Assembly: GCF_000407165.1 (NCBI RefSeq)
Contig: NZ_KE136480.1
Span: 124,001 to 188,000, forward strand
Direction of reading: 5' to 3'
DNA: 64,000 nt
DNA from: Enterococcus haemoperoxidus ATCC BAA-382
GTDB lineage: Bacteria; Bacillota; Bacilli; Lactobacillales; Enterococcaceae
Under the pieces are notes generated by a model, which searched no databases, was not told the DNA's origin, and worked only from the letters and a program-made list of their open reading frames with translations. This document shows, piece after piece, positions 63,799 to 64,000 of this stretch. Both the position numbers and the translations under genes were made by a program. Positions within the stretch are counted from its first letter, which is position 1; each line of letters starts with the position of its first letter.

Positions 63799-64000
63799 TT
63801 TATTCCTCTTTTCCTATTGTCTATCTCTTACATAAAAGTGCTTTCAATATAAACGATAAAAAACTTTCTGATAATTCTAATAACAGGTTCAGTCTATCAT
63901 TCCTAACTATAATATTACATATATTTGCTCAAAAAAGCTTTATATTATAAGGAAAAACGATATTTTATATAACAGAAATTTCAATTTAGAACAGATTTTA
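63799..64000. other. Upstream region of lplA
   Basis: A+T-rich. On the minus strand a TATAAT (about 63948-63953) may be a -10. I see no riboswitch, T-box or S-box structure in the 200 bp present. Confidence 0.35.

Noticed and set aside
63799-64000. Possible S-box or T-box before the lplA-metNIQ-like operon
   Set aside because: No conserved riboswitch core or T-box motif could be found in the 200 bp available.

Overview
The window is low-GC Gram-positive DNA, almost certainly from an Enterococcus. The evidence is two WxL/DUF916 cell-surface clusters, Mga-type and PrfA-like regulators, strong GGAGG ribosome sites, bidirectional hairpin terminators between convergent genes, and enterococcal-type palindromic intergenic repeats. 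No rRNA or tRNA gene was seen.

Layout. 1-5550: 5' end of a fumarase gene, two membrane transporters, a small lipoprotein and an orphan BceRS-like two-component pair. 5690-15193: an IS3-family transposase remnant, then WxL cluster 1 (vWA-WxL protein, LPXTG protein, two WxL proteins, a WxL-interacting protein and a membrane protein, all minus strand) beside an Mga-type regulator. 15194-23126: a LysM protein and a phnDCEE importer followed by two cytosolic UshA-like phosphoesterases, preceded by an 11-bp-periodic PhoP-box-like array. 23215-26847: a Fur-boxed nitroreductase and iron/siderophore ABC importer operon. 26990-30543: a two-component system with a PepSY lipoprotein and an HdeD-family protein. 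30724-41032: WxL cluster 2, including a 1619-residue repeat-containing WxL protein. 41136-42438: a tyrosine integrase with paired TTGACGGC direct repeats on both sides. 43053-51425: a complete type I-C CRISPR-Cas system (cas3-5-8-7-4-1-2 and a short array). 51479-53800: a non-coding-rich accessory segment. 53907-58788: a PfpI/DUF3224 pair, a WYL regulator, and a Crp/Fnr regulator divergent from an MFS transporter. 58932-63798: a second Mga-type regulator and an lplA-metNIQ-like operon.

The most interesting object lies directly upstream of cas3 (51479-51887). A 27-codon hydrophobic peptide gene has its own promoter, ribosome site and terminator. Divergent from it is a roughly 130-nt RNA gene with its own promoter and terminator. 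That RNA contains a degenerate copy of the array's CRISPR repeat (22/33 identical without gaps), followed by a pseudo-spacer. The first 15 nt of the pseudo-spacer match the peptide gene's leader next to a TTC PAM. The only two mismatches are at positions 6 and 12, which are exactly the bases flipped out by type I Cascade. This is the architecture of a CRISPR-regulated toxin-antitoxin (CreTA-like) that would make the cell depend on its Cascade genes.

Other points to re-examine: two copies of a structured RNA element with covarying stems (52206-52284, 52584-52657), the Pho-box/phn/phosphoesterase operon, a 19-bp motif shared by two promoters of the PepSY two-component locus, and a MetN lacking its usual regulatory domain behind a lipoate ligase. 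All assignments are from reading the sequence; no database search was run.
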